The notes under the pieces: model-generated
Databases searched by the model: none
Told to the model about the DNA's origin: nothing
What the model saw: only the letters and a program-made list of their open reading frames with translations
Assembly: GCA_030524055.1 (NCBI GenBank)
Contig: JAUNHH010000009.1
Span: forward strand, 32,482 to 96,481
Origin: Actinomycetaceae bacterium
Lineage (GTDB): Bacteria > Actinomycetota > Actinomycetes > Actinomycetales > Actinomycetaceae
Direction: 5' to 3'
DNA length: 64,000 bases
In this document: positions 24,343 to 33,147 of the stretch, in pieces
Layout: each line of letters opens with the position of its first letter
Numbering within the stretch: position 1 is the first letter of the stretch
Program-made: the position numbers and the translations under genes

Positions 24343-25804
24343 TTATTTGCCCCATAGCACCCGCTTCAGCCATAGACATTCGGTGATTAACAAAGGTGTA
24401 GGTGCCAGGTTCTACCAGAGTAAACTCCACAAAACCTCCCTGGGCAGCAAGTAAAGGCAAAACCTGCGCACCACCTTTTCCGCTGGGCCCACCTTTACGC
24501 AAAGTAAAGTCCCCTTCATTCCATACAGTGTCAAATTGCGTGCCCACCACATGGAAAGCCATATCGATATTTGGCCCGGCATCCATTACCCAAATGCGTA
24601 CGCGCTCACCCACTTTCACGCGCAAAGGGTGGGCCATATATTGGTAGGGCCGTCCATTAAAAGCCTGCAGATCGGGAGTCATTGCTGCCAATTTCTTCGG
24701 ATCGGCATAGCCGCCATTTTCCGAGAGATAAAACTCCTGAGCTACCAATGCAAATTGATGATCCACAGGATCAGCATCCTCAGGCTCAATAATAACTGCC
24801 CCATTCATTCCTTGAGCAATATGCATTGCCATGGGGTGAGTGGCGCAATGGTAAAGCCAAATCCCAGCCCGCTCAGCTTTAAATGTGTATTCCAGGGTTT
24901 GTCCGGGCTCAATAGTTTTCATGACCTCATCAGGAGAAACGATCCCCGCGTGGAAATCCAGAGAATGCCCCATAGAGCCATCATTTTTCAGGGTGATATG
25001 GAAGGTATCCCCCACGCGGCCATGCAACATTGGGCCAGGAACTTGGCCATTAAAAGACCAGGATTTCCTCGTGACATTATTCGTCAGACGATATTCGCCT
25101 TCGCGCGCCTCCATAGTGAGGCGGTGGACCCGCTCATTTCCTAGGGGTTTTAATGCCGCTGGATAAGGTTCAACGGTGGCAGCATAGTCAGTGAGTTCCT
25201 GGGCAGTGGGAACACCGGGAGCCCGCCCATCCCCATGGCCGCCCATACCACTCATACTGTGACTGCCCGCCGCACCCTGATCAGTAGTAGTACCCGGGGC
25301 AGCTGCCACGCCACCATCCGCAGGCACGCCCGTGGCAATCACATCAAAAGTCATTCCAGCCTCACGGTGGCCAGGCAGGGTGCACCACCCAGAAATATTC
25401 CCGCCCACCATTTCAACGTCAATGGTGCCGCTTTCCCCGGGTGCCAAAGAGCCCGTGGTCTGGCCAGTGGAAAGGGCTAAATCATGTCGCTGATCGCCTG
25501 TATTTTTCACGGTAATCACAAGACGATTGCCAGCAGGGACTTCAATCGAGCTCGGCGTAAAAGCCATCCCCTTAATGGAGACCTCAACGGTGGTGGTTTG
25601 ACCGGTTGGGGTCACCGCAGCGTGCGAAGTGGCAGTTCCGCCCGCAGCCCCGGCCTCGTGAGAAGACGATGACACTGGTCTGCCTGGGCCAAGGATGACA
25701 GCGGTAATCGTTAGTGCGACAACGGTGACGACGCCCATCACCATGGCGCCGGCGCGATCTAAGGAGGATGAGGGGGTGATTTTTGCGGGCTGCACATTAC
25801 TCAT
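24329..25804 (-). CDS. nirK: copper-containing nitrite reductase with an extra N-terminal cupredoxin domain
   Basis: 491 residues; reduces nitrite to nitric oxide outside the membrane. After an N-terminal anchor (residues ~20-40), residues ~70-157 form a plastocyanin-like domain with type 1 copper ligands H107, C141, H146 and M151. Residues ~215-491 are the two-domain NirK core: H280 (T1), D283 (catalytic), H285 and H319 (T2), C320, H328 and M333 (T1), H418 (catalytic) and H474 (T2). The spacing fits the AniA/NirK family. The extra cupredoxin probably feeds electrons to the core. AAGGAG precedes ATG 25804; the start overlaps the upstream membrane gene. Residues ~49-53 (HEAGA) come from an in-frame repeat copy at 25648-25659. 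Confidence 0.93.
   Translation of the reverse strand: MSNVQPAKITPSSSLDRAGAMVMGVVTVVALTITAVILGPGRPVSSSSHEAGAAGGTATSHAAVTPTGQTTTVEVSIKGMAFTPSSIEVPAGNRLVITVKNTGDQRHDLALSTGQTTGSLAPGESGTIDVEMVGGNISGWCTLPGHREAGMTFDVIATGVPADGGVAAAPGTTTDQGAAGSHSMSGMGGHGDGRAPGVPTAQELTDYAATVEPYPAALKPLGNERVHRLTMEAREGEYRLTNNVTRKSWSFNGQVPGPMLHGRVGDTFHITLKNDGSMGHSLDFHAGIVSPDEVMKTIEPGQTLEYTFKAERAGIWLYHCATHPMAMHIAQGMNGAVIIEPEDADPVDHQFALVAQEFYLSENGGYADPKKLAAMTPDLQAFNGRPYQYMAHPLRVKVGERVRIWVMDAGPNIDMAFHVVGTQFDTVWNEGDFTLRKGGPSGKGGAQVLPLLAAQGGFVEFTLVEPGTYTFVNHRMSMAEAGAMGQIIAEK
25648..25659. repeat. 12-bp word inside nirK (CCCCGGCCTCGT)
   Basis: Encodes HEAGA in the linker between membrane anchor and first cupredoxin domain. Confidence 0.75.
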
Positions 25805-27278
25805 CGGAATCTCCTTGGGCAGGTGGGGTAGTATTTTCTAGCGTGGACGAGGGCGGGGTAGCGGCCTTGCCACCACCAGATAATAACGATGGGCCACGTG
25901 GTGTAGGTGCTTCCTGAGATGACATAGCTGCAGGTGCACTCCGTCGCTGTGCCGCTTCACGAGCAGCCCGAGCCTGCACAATGCCACCGCGAGCAAAAGC
26001 GACAATATCAATGCAATAGGTGGCAATGACGGCGAGCCAACACAGGATAGGTAGTAGCGGTAATGAAGATTCTGCCCCGCCTTCGTGAAGAAAAAGGACG
26101 CTGAGGACGATGAGAGCACTATTGCGAATACCAAGCCGCTGCATTCCCAGAACCTCAAGAATAGCGATTCCCTGACGGACAACGCTCGGACCGCCGCCAA
26201 TCACCACTGGCATTAAATAGGTCAGCGCACCGACTAAAACCTGGAGGAGGCCGCCCGCCCCAATAATGGCAATCCAGGTGATTGAGGTGGCGCGCAAAGT
26301 CGTCGGATCAGTGGCACTCCATGCGCGAATAGCAGTGGACGTGAGAGCAATAACCAGCCAGATGACTCCACAGGCACTCGCCCATGATCCATATTCTTTC
26401 GGACCTTTCACGCGGGCAGCGCTAATAAGCGGATAAAAGACTCCGAGAATAACGGCCGCCACCACAAGAAGAAGCCCTAAAGCCACGCCAGGTAATAGTG
26501 ACAAAAGGGCACTCAGAGTAGCGGCAGATAAGCCAATAATCCACACAGGAAGGGCAGCGATAGCAAAAGAAACAGCCCTTGGATCCATCCGAGTTCGCAA
26601 CATTGTGGGCCCTAAGGTCACTAAAGTGCCGCCCATAGTGAGGCCCACCCAGCCCACAACAGCAGATAAAGCGTGTGCCAAAGTCAGGGCATCACGCGCC
26701 TCAATAAGCCACTGCGGCGCAGAGGGAACAAAAATGGCAACCGTTACGCACCCAGCAATAATGGCCGTGACCACTAAAAATGCTGCTGACGCCCAATAGA
26801 AACGAATAACAACAGCAAAACGAGAGGCCAAATTCTTCCGCGCTGCCTGGACTAAAGCTATTCCATGCCAGGCTGCCACACCGCCAATAATTGTCGCCCC
26901 CGCCACCGTGCCGATGGCTTGCCCGGTCCACATAGAAATAATGAGTAGAACCAAGGCAGCATTAAAAAGAAGAATGCGGCGCGTATTATCCCGCCATGAC
27001 CAATGATCGCCAGGAGGAAGATGAAGAAGAGCACGCGCAAAATACCAGGACCATTGGAAAATTGAATTCGTTAAAACGCCCAATGTGACCAGGTGAATCA
27101 TTGTCCACAGATTCTGTGGAATAAGGCCGCGCGTGGCAATAGTGGCCACAGCGCAGGCTGCGGCAAGAAGCATCCACAAGGTGGTGAGGCGATCAGTGCG
27201 CGATGAACGGCCGCGATTGCCACGAGGCCGGGCCTGTGTCGAGGAGTCAGAAGGGGGAGGGGTTGGGGAAATCTTCAT
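25797..27278 (-). CDS. NnrS-like polytopic membrane protein
   Basis: 493 residues with about twelve membrane helices between a basic N-terminus (RPRGNRGRSSRTDR) and a Pro/Ser-rich C-terminal tail. Helices carry conserved-looking His residues (MIHLVTLGVLTNSIFQWSWY, LAHALSAVVGWVGLTMGG), as in haem/copper-binding NnrS proteins that protect against nitric oxide. Overlaps both neighbours by ATGA (start with 27275-28651, end with nirK), so it is translated together with nirK. Three copies of the 12-bp word lie in it: 25847 (C-terminal tail), 26075 (HEGGAES loop) and a weaker one at 27222 (N-terminus). The precise activity is unproven. Confidence 0.7.
   Translation of the reverse strand: MKISPTPPPSDSSTQARPRGNRGRSSRTDRLTTLWMLLAAACAVATIATRGLIPQNLWTMIHLVTLGVLTNSIFQWSWYFARALLHLPPGDHWSWRDNTRRILLFNAALVLLIISMWTGQAIGTVAGATIIGGVAAWHGIALVQAARKNLASRFAVVIRFYWASAAFLVVTAIIAGCVTVAIFVPSAPQWLIEARDALTLAHALSAVVGWVGLTMGGTLVTLGPTMLRTRMDPRAVSFAIAALPVWIIGLSAATLSALLSLLPGVALGLLLVVAAVILGVFYPLISAARVKGPKEYGSWASACGVIWLVIALTSTAIRAWSATDPTTLRATSITWIAIIGAGGLLQVLVGALTYLMPVVIGGGPSVVRQGIAILEVLGMQRLGIRNSALIVLSVLFLHEGGAESSLPLLPILCWLAVIATYCIDIVAFARGGIVQARAAREAAQRRSAPAAMSSQEAPTPRGPSLLSGGGKAATPPSSTLENTTPPAQGDSDE
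25847..25858. repeat. 12-bp word inside the NnrS-like gene (ACGAGGGCGGGG)
   Basis: Exact copy; translated in the TPPSSTL frame of the C-terminal tail. Confidence 0.8.
26075..26086. repeat. 12-bp word variant inside the NnrS-like gene (CCCCGCCTTCGT)
   Basis: One mismatch; translated as HEGGAES in a loop between membrane segments. Confidence 0.6.
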
Positions 27279-28651
27279 GCCTGCCCCTTCGTGGGTGAGG
27301 CCGCTTCCGAAGCCGCCACATGTGGGGAAGATGAGGGCGTGGGCGATGTGTCCTGGCCAGTGCTGGGGGTGGCAGTAGCAGTAGCTTTTCGCGTGACCCG
27401 TGCCTGATGAATGGCCAGCCCGAGATTGAGGCCAATAAAGACAAGGAATGTGGCCACCCCTAATGCGCCACCCAATTGCCAGATTCCAGTGTCAGCGCGG
27501 ACATCGCCAATAATGCGGGTGAAGAGTGCCAGGTGGAAAAGAATAAGGACTACCCACATTGCGCGGTGATAAGGCAATTCTCGGCGGGCAACGGCCGGAA
27601 TAATCACTGGTGCATGGGCAACTACCATTGACATGACAAAGCCAATTGATAAGGCGTGAATGCCTGCGTCATATCCCCAACCAGAGAATTGTGGTGGGGC
27701 AATAACCCACATGACTGCGGGAATGAGTGCCCATCCATGTCCAAGAAGCATGGCCCAGCCAGCAAGTCGGGGCAAGCCTGATAGACGTGCCGTATTCCGA
27801 GCGACATCATGAATAGCGACATCAATGACCAGAGCAGCTAATGCCAAGCCGAGAATGGGATAACCAAAAGGGGGAGAGAGGAGGGTAAGCAAAAGGCCAA
27901 TGACCAAGGCGCTAGATTCGCCAAGAATACGGAGTTCAACGGAACCGCTCATAAATTGAATACGCGCAAGCTCCAGGCGCTCACCCATAATGGTCAGGAC
28001 TAGGAACATGAGCCACCAGGGAACAATCACAGCAACTTCTAAGCCTCGCCACCATAAAAGAGTTCCGCAGACACCAACAACAGCGCCTAAACCTTGAACG
28101 AGGAGAGCAATTGATTGTTGGCGGCCGCGCCAAATTACCGCATAAATCGCACACAAGGCCGCCATCGACAATGTCCACAGGAAACCAGGCAACATTCGTG
28201 CTGGCTGAAATCCTGGCAAAGTAGCTGCCAAAAATGACGGAATAGGCAGAGCAGAAAGAGTGTCACGAATAACCGGATTCAGTGCGACAATAACTGCAGC
28301 AATGGCCCCAGCCCCGGCAAAAAATGGCGCGATATAGGCCCAGCGTGTGCCAACTTTTCCGCTAATAGCACCGCTATTAACGTCTGTATTTTGAGCAGTG
28401 ATGCCACCGCCTACCCCTGCCTGAAGTGAAACGGCGCGTTCCAAACAAATGGCAGTCCCTAAAAATCCATGGACCATCAAAATACCGTGAATAGAGCCTA
28501 AATCCGGGTGACTAATCGGGGCTAAGGTGCCCAGTCGAATCAGTGCCGCATCCAGACCGCACATTAAGGCGATTCCCCCTAGGGCCAATAGGGCAAGGCG
28601 GCCAATAGGTAGCGGCGCGGGAGGAAGCGAGCGGGAAGAGCCTGCGGTCAT
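27275..28651 (-). CDS. NnrS-like polytopic membrane protein
   Basis: 458 residues with about twelve membrane helices. Helix starts such as LGSIHGILMVHGFLGTAICL and LSIGFVMSMVVAHAPVIIPA followed by ELPYHRAMW and ILFHLALFTRIIGD match the His pattern of the NnrS family (GHAP..LP....LPY). First gene of the minus-strand unit 28651-23908: two NnrS-like proteins, NirK, and an unknown. This gives nitrite reduction with a partner system for handling nitric oxide; no NO reductase is visible. Confidence 0.72.
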   Translation of the reverse strand: MTAGSSRSLPPAPLPIGRLALLALGGIALMCGLDAALIRLGTLAPISHPDLGSIHGILMVHGFLGTAICLERAVSLQAGVGGGITAQNTDVNSGAISGKVGTRWAYIAPFFAGAGAIAAVIVALNPVIRDTLSALPIPSFLAATLPGFQPARMLPGFLWTLSMAALCAIYAVIWRGRQQSIALLVQGLGAVVGVCGTLLWWRGLEVAVIVPWWLMFLVLTIMGERLELARIQFMSGSVELRILGESSALVIGLLLTLLSPPFGYPILGLALAALVIDVAIHDVARNTARLSGLPRLAGWAMLLGHGWALIPAVMWVIAPPQFSGWGYDAGIHALSIGFVMSMVVAHAPVIIPAVARRELPYHRAMWVVLILFHLALFTRIIGDVRADTGIWQLGGALGVATFLVFIGLNLGLAIHQARVTRKATATATPSTGQDTSPTPSSSPHVAASEAASPTKGQA

Positions 28652-28776
28652 GCTCTAACCGTATCGAGAATCGGCCTTTTTGTGTCTGTTGAGCGTGACA
28701 TATGAGCGAAACGCGCAAAGGTGTCACGAAGAAAGGTCCTTATCAGGCGGGATTTAGCGGAAAAGATGAGAAGCCC

Positions 28777-28806
28777 TTGACTTGGATGATCGAAGCGCGC
28801 AATACT
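28777..28806 (+). promoter_or_regulatory. candidate sigma-70-type promoter of the MFS/DeoR operon
   Basis: TTGACT (28777-28782) and AATACT (28801-28806) separated by 18 bases, 80 bases before the MFS start. GAGCGAAACGCGCA occurs on both sides of it (around 28702 and 28819) and could be a regulator site. Confidence 0.5.
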
Positions 28807-28885
28807 GACTATCGAGAACGAGCGAAACGCGCATTAGATTGTCTTTCTATGCGCGAATAGCGCAAGAAGATACGAGGAGGTATCC

Positions 28886-30208
28886 ATGTCAGCTCAAGCA
28901 GCTGCGCCACCAGCGCGCGGCACAACAAATTGGCGATGGGTCGTTGCCATTGCCTGTGCGCTCGGCCTTGCCGTTAACTACATTGATCGCTCTGCGATTT
29001 CCGTATCCCTGCCCTATATGACCCAGGATTTCCATTTAACAGCCGAACAGCGTGGTCTTATTCTTTCGGCATTCTCATGGTCGTATGCGATTATGCAGAT
29101 CCCAGCGGGGTCGTTGATCGACAAATTCGGCGAACGTGTGATGTACGGGTGGTCAGCATTCCTCTGGTCAATCTGTACGGGCGCCACATTTTTGGCCAAC
29201 AATTTCGGTTTCCTTGTTGGCTTGCGTTTGGGCCTAGGAATTGGCGAGGCCGGGGCCTACCCTGCTTCAGCAAAAACAGTGTCACGCTGGTTCCCCAAGC
29301 GTGAACGTGCACGTGCTACCTCTATCTATGACTCTGGTGCACGTATTGGTTCTGCTGTTGCTACCCCTGTGATCGTTGGCATTATTGCTCTATGGGGCTG
29401 GCACTACGTCTTCCTGATTGCCGGTGTTCTCGGTATTTTCTGGTCTATTGGCTGGTGGTGGCTCTACCGTCACCCTGACCAAACAAATATCGTTTCCGAG
29501 GGCGAGCGTGCTCTCATTAACGAAGGTCGTGAAGAAGAAGCCCGCGCCGCTGCAGAATCAGGAACTGAAAAAGCCATTCCAGTGCTGATCCTGCTGCAAA
29601 AACGCGCCGTGTGGGCCATGATGATTGGCTTCTTCTGCGTCAACTTTGCCGTGACATTCTTCCTCACCTGGTTCCCCACATATCTGGTGGAAGAACGCGG
29701 ATTCGACCTCCTGAAGCTCGGTGTTTACGGTGCAATCCCACCGATTTGCGCCATTATTGGCTCTTGGGTGGGCGGTCTTGTCAATGACTTCCTTGTGAAA
29801 GCGGGATGGGAAGTGACCCGAGCTCGTAAGACCTGTCTGGTTATTGGCATGCTCCTGTGCTCGGTGATTGCTGGCGCTGCATTTGTGGAATCTGCAGAAG
29901 TTGCAGTGGCTCTGCTGTCAATTTCCTACTTTGCCTCAGCCTTCACCATTGTCACCATCTGGTGTCTACCAGGAGACTTCGTTCCCACCTCAACAGTTGG
30001 CATTCTCGGAGGAACCCAGAACTTCTTCTCCAATATTGGGTCCGCCCTCAGCCCCATTGTTGTCGGTTACCTTTTGGCAGCCACAGGCACCTTCCAAATG
30101 CCACTTATTGTCGCTGGCGCTGTCTGCGTCCTAGGCGCACTGGTCTTCGGGATCCTCTTGCCTGAGGTTAAGCAGATTGATTTCTCCAAGGATCTGGCCC
30201 GCGCATAG
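28886..30208 (+). CDS. MFS transporter, anion:cation symporter (ACS) type
   Basis: 440 residues from ATG 28886 (GAGGAGG upstream). Twelve membrane segments; helix 1 has NYIDRSAISVSLPYM, the ACS-family signature (NY.DR..isva.P.m), and the loop after helix 4 has GIGEAGAYPASAKTVSRWFP. ACS members carry sugar acids such as glucarate, galactonate or tartrate, and sometimes sugar phosphates. First gene of a catabolic operon, so it imports the operon's substrate, probably an acidic or polyol-like compound. Confidence 0.88.
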   Translation: MSAQAAAPPARGTTNWRWVVAIACALGLAVNYIDRSAISVSLPYMTQDFHLTAEQRGLILSAFSWSYAIMQIPAGSLIDKFGERVMYGWSAFLWSICTGATFLANNFGFLVGLRLGLGIGEAGAYPASAKTVSRWFPKRERARATSIYDSGARIGSAVATPVIVGIIALWGWHYVFLIAGVLGIFWSIGWWWLYRHPDQTNIVSEGERALINEGREEEARAAAESGTEKAIPVLILLQKRAVWAMMIGFFCVNFAVTFFLTWFPTYLVEERGFDLLKLGVYGAIPPICAIIGSWVGGLVNDFLVKAGWEVTRARKTCLVIGMLLCSVIAGAAFVESAEVAVALLSISYFASAFTIVTIWCLPGDFVPTSTVGILGGTQNFFSNIGSALSPIVVGYLLAATGTFQMPLIVAGAVCVLGALVFGILLPEVKQIDFSKDLARA

Positions 30209-30288
30209 TTCTCGCCTGGGGTGAGATCTGCACACAGTTGCCGACCCAGCTTCTTTTATCCGCACACATGACCGAAGGAGGTGACACG

Positions 30289-31161
30289 ATGCTCTTACCA
30301 GCTTTATCTGACAGAAAAGGAAGATCTATGGCGCGTGGAGAGCATCGTGTCCGTCCGGAAGCACCGAAAATGAAAGGTGGACGGAGAAGAGCGCGCCTGA
30401 TCGAATTGATTGGCGAAGATGCAGCTAAACGCGCTTCAGTCAATGAATTGGCAGAAGTGCTGGGCGTATCAGTTGCCACAATTCGCCGCGATTTGGCTCA
30501 ACTTGAAAAAGACCAAGTGATTTCGCGCCTGTATGGGGGTGCGGCGCTCGCTCTTCCACGACGTGAACTCACCATGGCTCAACGGCAAGTGAGCAATGCA
30601 GAAGCCAAACGTGCGATTGCACAGGCTGCAGTGTCATTAATTCACGAGGGCGACCTCGTTATTTTGGACGCAGGCTCTACTGCCGAACAAATTGCTGTCG
30701 CCTTTGATAACCGTTTTGAGATTACTGTGGTCACCAATGGTGTGCGCTGCATTAATCAACTGATCCCCCAAGATAAAGTCCACGTTCTTGTTCTGGGGGG
30801 AAATCTGCGCGGCGTCAACGAAACGATTTGCGGTGCAGATGCAGAAATGGCGTTATCACGTATTTTTGGCACCCTTGCCTTTATTGGTGCAGATGCCGTT
30901 GATGCACAGCGAGGCGTCGCCTCGCGAACATATGACCAGTCTCGACTCAAGTCACTGATGCTCCGTGGGGCCGCCCAGTCCTATGTCATTGCTGACTCAT
31001 CGAAATTAGATGACAGTACTGATTTACCGTACTGGGCGCCCCTGCCCCCCGCCTGGGGGCTTATTACCGATAGTGCGGCTTCCAATAAAGCGCTTGATGC
31101 TCTTGAAGCCAGTGGAGCCAGCACTATTGTGCTCGCTGATAAAGCAAAGGAAAGAATATGA
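30289..31161 (+). CDS. DeoR-family transcriptional regulator
   Basis: 290 residues from ATG 30289 (AAGGAGGT, 6 bases spacing). Residues ~28-85 are the DeoR HTH (VNELAEVLGVSVATIRRDLA, then RLYGGAALA), followed by the sugar-phosphate-binding DeoR C-terminal domain (DLVILDAGSTAEQIA, TVVTNGVRCINQL, FIGADAVDAQRG). The gene sits inside the operon it probably controls and overlaps the dehydrogenase by ATGA. Confidence 0.9.
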   Translation: MLLPALSDRKGRSMARGEHRVRPEAPKMKGGRRRARLIELIGEDAAKRASVNELAEVLGVSVATIRRDLAQLEKDQVISRLYGGAALALPRRELTMAQRQVSNAEAKRAIAQAAVSLIHEGDLVILDAGSTAEQIAVAFDNRFEITVVTNGVRCINQLIPQDKVHVLVLGGNLRGVNETICGADAEMALSRIFGTLAFIGADAVDAQRGVASRTYDQSRLKSLMLRGAAQSYVIADSSKLDDSTDLPYWAPLPPAWGLITDSAASNKALDALEASGASTIVLADKAKERI

Positions 31162-32201
31162 CACGGACAATGCAAAGAGCCGTTTTATATGCCCCCAATG
31201 ATATGCGCATTGAGGAGGTGCCTATCCCAGAACTTGAACCAGGAGATGTCCTTATTAAAGTGACAGCTGCCCTGTTGTGTGGCACCGATGTGCGAATCTA
31301 TACAGGAGCAAAAAAGCGTAATGTCACCCTGCCGTCAACCCTAGGACATGAATTCGCAGGCACAATTGTTGATGTCAACGGAGACCTACCTGAAGGCCTA
31401 GAAATGGGTGACCAAGTCTGTGTCTACCCTCTGGTGCCCTGTGGTCAGTGTGCAGCCTGCCGAAGGGGACATCCCAATATTTGTCGTCAGCGCGTCGCAT
31501 TTGGCTACCAACTCGATGGGGGACTGTCGCAATATGTCCGTGTTCCCGCTAATGCCCGCCAGAATCTCATTCCTATTAATGCGGTTTCCGCATTAGAAGC
31601 CGCCATTGTCGAACCGGTTTCCTGCGCACTCAATGGCCAAAACCTCGCAAAGGTTGCCGGATCGCAGACCGTATTAATCGCAGGCGCAGGACCTTTAGGC
31701 CTGATTCATATTCGCCTAGCCAAAGCGCAGGGCGTCCAGCAAGTCATTGTGGTTGAACCGAATGAAGCCCGCCATGACATTGCCCGCGAATCCGGCGCTG
31801 ATGCCGTTTTCGTTCCTAGTGACACGGTAGCCAACGAGATTAGTGAAATCGCTCCCGAAGGTATTGATGTGGTCATTATGGCCATTGGGCGTGCCGAAGC
31901 GCTGACACCCTATTTAGGGATTCTTGCTCCCGGAGCGCGGATTTCTGTTTTCGCTGGATTTAACTCTGAAGCCCAACTTTCTTTTGTTGCCAACGATATT
32001 CACTACAACGAGTATGAAATTGTTGGCGCCTCATCGTGTCGATTGGAAAACTTCCAACAGGTTGCGCCAATGATTAACGATGGCCGACTTTATGTGGGCG
32101 ACCTTATTGGCACGCAATTGCCTATGGCGCAAGCCGGTGAAGCCATTGAATTAGCAGCTTCCGGTTCAGATATGCGCGTCGGCGTAGACGTGTGGGCATA
32201 A
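31158..32201 (+). CDS. zinc-dependent medium-chain polyol dehydrogenase
   Basis: 347 residues. Catalytic zinc ligands: the Cys in LLCGTDVRIY, His-Glu in LGHEFAGTI, and later E in AAIVEPVSCALN. The structural zinc has four Cys in CGQCAACRRGHPNIC. A Rossmann fold follows (IAGAGPLGLIHIRLAKAQG). This belongs to the sorbitol/galactitol-1-phosphate/threonine dehydrogenase group and would oxidise a secondary alcohol of a polyol or sugar acid to a ketone with NAD(P). Coupled to the DeoR gene by a 4-base overlap. Confidence 0.88.
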   Translation: MTRTMQRAVLYAPNDMRIEEVPIPELEPGDVLIKVTAALLCGTDVRIYTGAKKRNVTLPSTLGHEFAGTIVDVNGDLPEGLEMGDQVCVYPLVPCGQCAACRRGHPNICRQRVAFGYQLDGGLSQYVRVPANARQNLIPINAVSALEAAIVEPVSCALNGQNLAKVAGSQTVLIAGAGPLGLIHIRLAKAQGVQQVIVVEPNEARHDIARESGADAVFVPSDTVANEISEIAPEGIDVVIMAIGRAEALTPYLGILAPGARISVFAGFNSEAQLSFVANDIHYNEYEIVGASSCRLENFQQVAPMINDGRLYVGDLIGTQLPMAQAGEAIELAASGSDMRVGVDVWA

Positions 32202-32228
32202 CACTTTCCCTCTATTTCTGATTTCTGA

Positions 32229-32240
32229 CCCCGCCCTCGT
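32229..32240. repeat. 12-bp word, single copy (CCCCGCCCTCGT)
   Basis: Exact copy in the gap between the dehydrogenase and aldolase genes of one operon. Confidence 0.8.
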
Positions 32241-32279
32241 CCATAGAAATGGGCATACACAACACCTAAGGAGACCGCT

Positions 32280-33107
32280 GTGTCTGTATATTCACTCAAC
32301 CCCGTTGGCACCACCTCCGCACTTGGACGCCAAATCCGTATGCGCCGCCTGCTGGGAACCGACGGAAAAATGATGTCAGTTGCTTTAGACCAGGCTGTTC
32401 CTCGTGGAGTTGCCCCCAGGTTGGCAGATATTAAAACCACCTTTAATCGCATTGTCGAGGGCGAACCCGACGCATTCACCGTCTTTAAAGGAATTGCTGG
32501 CCACCTGCTGTGGGACACCGATATTCAAGTGCCTCTCATTATTAAAGGAAGCACATTCTGCGTCGATTTCCACCTTACCTATGACGCTATTGTTGGTGGC
32601 GTCCATGACGCTATTCGACTTGGTGCGGACGCTCTGGCTATTGGCATTTCTGCTGGCTCTGAAAATCAAGTTGCCATGCTGGAAATGATGTCAGCAACTA
32701 TTGAAGAAGCACATAAATGGGGCATTCCCGTCATCTGCCACGCCTATCCGTCCGGCGAATTGTGGGGTGACCGTAAAGGCAGCACCGAATCCGTTATCTA
32801 TGCAGCCCGCGCCGCAGCAGAATGCGGAACAGACATTGTGAAAACCTGGTACACCGGTTCTGCAGAAGAATTCGCCAAGGTCGTCGAGGCTGTCCCCACC
32901 CCCGTTGTGGCAGCAGGCGGCGCACCTGCACCTGAGCCTATTAATGTCCTCGAACAGGCCGCTGCCGTTATGGAAGCTGGCGGTGTGGGCCTGACCTGTG
33001 GGCGCAATATTTGGGGCGCAGAAGACCCAGCCAAGATGGTACGGGCACTGCGCGCTGTTGTTCATGACGGAAAGACCCCCACCGACGCTGCCGAATTGCT
33101 GAAGTAG
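32280..33107 (+). CDS. class I (DhnA/LsrF-type) aldolase
   Basis: 275 residues from GTG 32280 (AAGGAG, 6 bases spacing). A single TIM barrel: MMSVALDQAVPRG at strand 1, LGADALAIGISAGSEN in the middle, AECGTDIVKTWYTGSAEEF with the likely Schiff-base lysine, and PVVAAGGAPAPEP plus GGVGLTCGRNIWGAEDP forming the phosphate site. This matches class I fructose-bisphosphate aldolase DhnA / LsrF and YihT-like enzymes. It probably cleaves a ketose phosphate made by the kinase of the same operon. The exact substrate is open. Confidence 0.82.
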   Translation: MSVYSLNPVGTTSALGRQIRMRRLLGTDGKMMSVALDQAVPRGVAPRLADIKTTFNRIVEGEPDAFTVFKGIAGHLLWDTDIQVPLIIKGSTFCVDFHLTYDAIVGGVHDAIRLGADALAIGISAGSENQVAMLEMMSATIEEAHKWGIPVICHAYPSGELWGDRKGSTESVIYAARAAAECGTDIVKTWYTGSAEEFAKVVEAVPTPVVAAGGAPAPEPINVLEQAAAVMEAGGVGLTCGRNIWGAEDPAKMVRALRAVVHDGKTPTDAAELLK

Positions 33108-33147
33108 AAGCAGCAATCGCCAAGCACAATGGATCTAGGAGGTCCTC

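Noticed and set aside
29244..29255. 12-bp word variant GCGAGGCCGGGG in the MFS gene
   Set aside because: One mismatch, and the encoded GEAGAYP is a conserved MFS motif, so protein constraint explains it.
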